Shown: positions 23,579 through 25,899 of the stretch, in pieces | Layout of the letters: every line of letters starts with the position of its first letter | Position numbering within the stretch: the stretch's first letter is position 1 | NCBI GenBank assembly: GCA_937871985.1 | Contig: CALMPB010000305.1 | Coordinates: 1-25,899, forward strand | DNA: 25,899 bases | Direction: 5' to 3' | DNA from: an uncultured Burkholderiaceae bacterium | GTDB lineage: Bacteria; Pseudomonadota; Gammaproteobacteria; Burkholderiales; Burkholderiaceae | Notes under the pieces: model-generated | What the model saw: only the letters and a program-made list of their open reading frames with translations | The model's database searches: none | Told to the model about the DNA's origin: nothing | Translations under genes and position numbers: made by a program

Positions 23579-24406
23579 ATGACCAGAACGCCAACCAGCA
23601 ATATGGGCCTGCTCGTCGCTCTTGTGGCGGGTGTTATGCTCCCTGGCGGGGCGCAAGCACAAGCCGCGCCGGTCACTGGTGCAGGCGAGACCTCCATCAC
23701 GCGGGGCTTGTCGGCATTGGGTACTGCAGCTGAGGCTGCTGAGCGCCAGCTCCATCAGAGCTTCGCCAACCTGCAATTCGAGGATTTCGGGCCGGCCCCG
23801 GTCAAGGGTCCGATTTACCAGGCAAACGCGGGAGGCAGGATCATCTATTACGCGCCGGAGAGCGAGCATCTCCTCTTCGCCTCGATCTACGACAAGAACG
23901 GCATCAACCTCACAGCGCTGACGCAGGAACAAGGGGCGTCGAAGCGATTGAAGGCGATCGATCCGACCAAAGCGCTGGCGATCGGGCCTGCAGGCGCGCC
24001 AACGGTGATCGAATTCACCGACCCGGACTGCCCCTATTGCCAGGCGCTCGAGCGCTTCTGGAACACCAAGGCGGTCGAGGGGAAGAAGGTCCGCCGGCTC
24101 GTGTTCTTCGTGAGCGGCATCCATCCATCCGCCGCGGCGAAGGCCGAGCACATACTCTGCTCAAGCGACAAGGAGGCGGCGTTCAGAGCGGCCTATGCCG
24201 GGCAAACCCCGCCGGTGTTCAGACAATGCGCCGAGGGGCACGCCAGGGTCGAAGCCGATGCCGCGCTCGTCGCCAAAATCGGGATCACCGGCACGCCGAC
24301 GCTGATCGTGGATGGCAAGCTCGTCTCCGGCTTCCAGCAGGGAGAGCTCGAGGCTTTCCTCGATCGCCAAGGCGCCTCGAAGGCGTCGCCCGGCGCCGAC
24401 AACTGA
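23579..24406 (+). CDS. DsbC-like periplasmic thiol-disulfide protein of the transfer system
   Basis: A 275-residue secreted protein. The signal peptide runs through MGLLVALVAGVMLPGGAQAQA. A thioredoxin fold with active site CPYC at residues 151-154 (TDPDCPYCQ) and the cis-Pro loop GTPTLIV follows a region resembling the DsbC dimerisation domain. Two more Cys (194, 217) lie in the helical insertion. Such proteins (DsbC/TrbB type) shuffle disulfides in assembling F-type type IV secretion parts. It is the first transfer gene here, followed by the pilin after 136 bases. ATG 23579 is chosen because the signal peptide then has a usual length. Confidence 0.83.
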   Translation: MTRTPTSNMGLLVALVAGVMLPGGAQAQAAPVTGAGETSITRGLSALGTAAEAAERQLHQSFANLQFEDFGPAPVKGPIYQANAGGRIIYYAPESEHLLFASIYDKNGINLTALTQEQGASKRLKAIDPTKALAIGPAGAPTVIEFTDPDCPYCQALERFWNTKAVEGKKVRRLVFFVSGIHPSAAAKAEHILCSSDKEAAFRAAYAGQTPPVFRQCAEGHARVEADAALVAKIGITGTPTLIVDGKLVSGFQQGELEAFLDRQGASKASPGADN

Positions 24407-24542
24407 GTGCAGCGATCTTTCGCGCCGCGGGCGCCGCGAACACCAGATCCAGCAAAACCGGAGACGGCGGGCTCGTCAGGAGCCGTCCACCGACGCCCCG
24501 GCTGAAATCGATCGGACGGCTCCCAGCCAATGGAGCTTAGCA

Positions 24543-24857
24543 ATGATGCGAAATTTCGGATCCCGGGCGCTTGGCGTCGCCAATGTCGCCCTCCCTTTTG
24601 CCGCGATGGCCGTGATCGCCGGGCCCGCCCATGCCTTCTCGGCCCCGGCGCAAGGCGATCTTGGCTACGACATCTACGACATTGTCGTGAACAAGGGCGT
24701 GAAGGGCCCGCTGGGCTTCGTTGGCGGCGTTGCCGCCTTCCTGTTCGGCGTCTCTCGCCTGTTTTCCAACATCATGATCGGCATCCCGACGATCGTCGCG
24801 GCGGTCTGCCTCATCAAAGCGGACAGCATCCTCCAGACCTTCGGGATGATCGTCTGA
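24543..24857 (+). CDS. traA: TraA-like conjugative pilin
   Basis: A 104-residue prepilin. A long leader ends at PAHA-F (residue 31/32), leaving about 73 residues, close to the F pilin size. The mature part has two hydrophobic helices (GPLGFVGGVAAFLFGVSRLF and IMIGIPTIVAAVCLIKA) separated by a short polar loop, the F-type pilin pattern. GGAG at 24531-24534 fixes the start. It lies between the DsbC-like gene and traL, matching the order of F-type transfer operons in sphingomonad plasmids. In the 132 bases before traL I see GC-rich inverted repeats but no gene. Confidence 0.82.
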   Translation: MMRNFGSRALGVANVALPFAAMAVIAGPAHAFSAPAQGDLGYDIYDIVVNKGVKGPLGFVGGVAAFLFGVSRLFSNIMIGIPTIVAAVCLIKADSILQTFGMIV

Positions 24858-24989
24858 CACCCGCGGCGCACTCACGCCCGGGCTGAAGCCCGCGCGCGGA
24901 TTTCGCGCCGCCCACGAGCTGGGGGCCGATGGTCGGTCCCCGGAGACCGATGTCCTTTGCGGGCATCATGAAGCGGAAGGAGGAGGGCG

Positions 24990-25256
24990 ATGGACGAACG
25001 TCTGCCGCAATATCTGCACCGTCCCGTCCAGATCCTGTGGTTCGGATCGGACGAGTTCGTCCTCGCGACCTCGACGGTGTTCGTCGCCGCGATCGTCGGC
25101 GGCATGATCGGTTGGGCGCTCATCCTTGCCCTCCTCCTTTTCATTCCCTGGAAGCGCTCGAAACCACGCGGCTATCTCGCGCACCTTGCGTGGCGCTGGG
25201 GCGTGGTGGGCTTCAAACATTATCCGGGTCCGACCCAGACCCGGTTCTGCGAGTGA
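24990..25256 (+). CDS. traL: TraL, F-type transfer protein
   Basis: An 88-residue inner membrane protein matching TraL of F-type secretion systems. The opening MDERLPQYLHRPVQILWFGSD (at residues 1-21, shown by its LP-YL-P pattern) and two adjoining hydrophobic segments (about 24-51) are typical, as is the closing PGPTQTRFCE. TraL is needed for pilus assembly at the inner membrane. An AAGGAGG ribosome binding site lies 6 bases before the ATG, and the stop overlaps the traE start (TGATG). Confidence 0.88.
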   Translation: MDERLPQYLHRPVQILWFGSDEFVLATSTVFVAAIVGGMIGWALILALLLFIPWKRSKPRGYLAHLAWRWGVVGFKHYPGPTQTRFCE

Positions 25257-25897
25257 TGGGGATGCGCATGTTCATGCGTCCCTCACCCGACAGTGACCCG
25301 CTCGCGGCCAAGCCGGCGAGCTATGGGCTGCATCGCTATCTCCAGGGCTCGGCTAACCTCTTCGAAGAGAACCGGCTCTTGAAGGCGGCGATCGCCGGCC
25401 TGTTCGGGGTGAGCGCGGTGCTCGGCGCGGTCATCTATTCGACCAACCAGAATGCGCGGACCGTGGTCGTCCCGTTTGGCGCGGGCGGCGACCTCTACAT
25501 CACCGGGAACAAGCCGTCGGAAGCCTATATCCGCACGATGACGCGCGACATCATCGCGCTCTCAGGGACATGGTCGACCTATTCCGCCGACCGGCAGTTC
25601 CAGGAGCTGCTGTCGATCGTCCACCCGTCAGCCTACAATGCGATGCGCGACAGCCTCAATCGAGTGCTCGACGAGCTCGCCAACAACCCGACCCTGTCGA
25701 TCGCCACCTACATCCGTGGCGACCAGTCGGTGACCTGGACCGCGCACGACATCGTCGTGCCGGTCGAAAAGGTCCGCGTGATCGGCGGGGTGATCCGCAA
25801 ATTCCGGGGCAATATCCGCATCGGCTATGCGATCGACCACGGTCGCTTCTGGCTGACGCGCCTCACCGAGGAGCAGTTCGATGCCGAAGCTCGCTAG
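25256..25897 (+). CDS. traE: TraE, F-type transfer protein
   Basis: A 213-residue protein of the TraE family, the VirB5/VirB8-like part of F-type systems. One N-terminal membrane helix (AAIAGLFGVSAVLGAVIYS, about 44-62) is followed by a periplasmic domain (YIRTMTRDIIALSGTWS, then VRVIGGVIRKFRGNIRIGYAI) that matches TraE. The start is taken at the ATG overlapping the traL stop; ATG 25262, 25268 or 25274 are alternatives. The gene is complete, with TAG at 25895-25897. The next gene (expected traK) lies beyond the window. Confidence 0.88.
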   Translation: MGMRMFMRPSPDSDPLAAKPASYGLHRYLQGSANLFEENRLLKAAIAGLFGVSAVLGAVIYSTNQNARTVVVPFGAGGDLYITGNKPSEAYIRTMTRDIIALSGTWSTYSADRQFQELLSIVHPSAYNAMRDSLNRVLDELANNPTLSIATYIRGDQSVTWTAHDIVVPVEKVRVIGGVIRKFRGNIRIGYAIDHGRFWLTRLTEEQFDAEAR

Positions 25898-25899
25898 CC

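Noticed and set aside
1..25899. CRISPR arrays, tRNA or rRNA genes, complete insertion sequences
   Set aside because: No regularly spaced repeats, no cloverleaf or rRNA-like sequence, and no transposase gene was recognised.

Overview
The window looks like part of a conjugative plasmid or integrative element of a sphingomonad (Alphaproteobacteria, Sphingomonadales). This rests on the high GC content, the MucR/Ros-type regulator, the RadC and MarR-like accessory genes, the error-prone polymerase fragment and the F-type transfer genes. No replication initiator, integrase, rRNA or tRNA is visible, so plasmid versus integrative element cannot be decided.

Layout. Bases 1-4900 hold maintenance genes: a MucR-like regulator with a long basic tail, a large ParB-like protein, a zinc-finger/Toprim primase-like protein and an HU protein. 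Bases 5000-11140 are accessory: an orphan C-terminal piece of DnaE2/ImuC, small membrane proteins, a hairpin-rich non-coding stretch, a predicted membrane-tethered LuxR-type HTH protein, RadC, and a toxin-antitoxin pair whose antitoxin is a MarR-like/AbrB fusion partnered with a PIN toxin. A nucleotidyltransferase-HEPN fusion follows (11183-12130).

Bases 12228-22649 form a complete isopeptidase-type lasso peptide system. On the plus strand an ECF sigma factor, a FecR anti-sigma factor, a TonB-dependent receptor with an N-terminal signalling (STN) domain and a lasso peptide isopeptidase are joined by stop/start overlaps or short gaps. On the minus strand two regulators (XRE, GntR) are followed by a 45-residue precursor peptide, then the B protein (RRE plus Cys protease) and the C protein (asparagine-synthetase-like cyclase). 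The precursor has the conserved leader Thr at -2 and a core starting with Gly and carrying Asp at position 8, so an 8-residue macrolactam ring is predicted. Inferred cycle: C and B make the lasso peptide, the receptor imports it and signals through FecR and the sigma factor, and the periplasmic isopeptidase linearises it. No lasso ABC transporter gene is present.

Bases 22804-25899 hold an unrecognised gene, a palindrome-rich intergenic region, and the start of an F-type type IV secretion operon (DsbC-like oxidoreductase, TraA pilin, TraL, TraE) that continues past the window. The lasso cluster therefore lies between maintenance and transfer genes and is likely horizontally mobile cargo.
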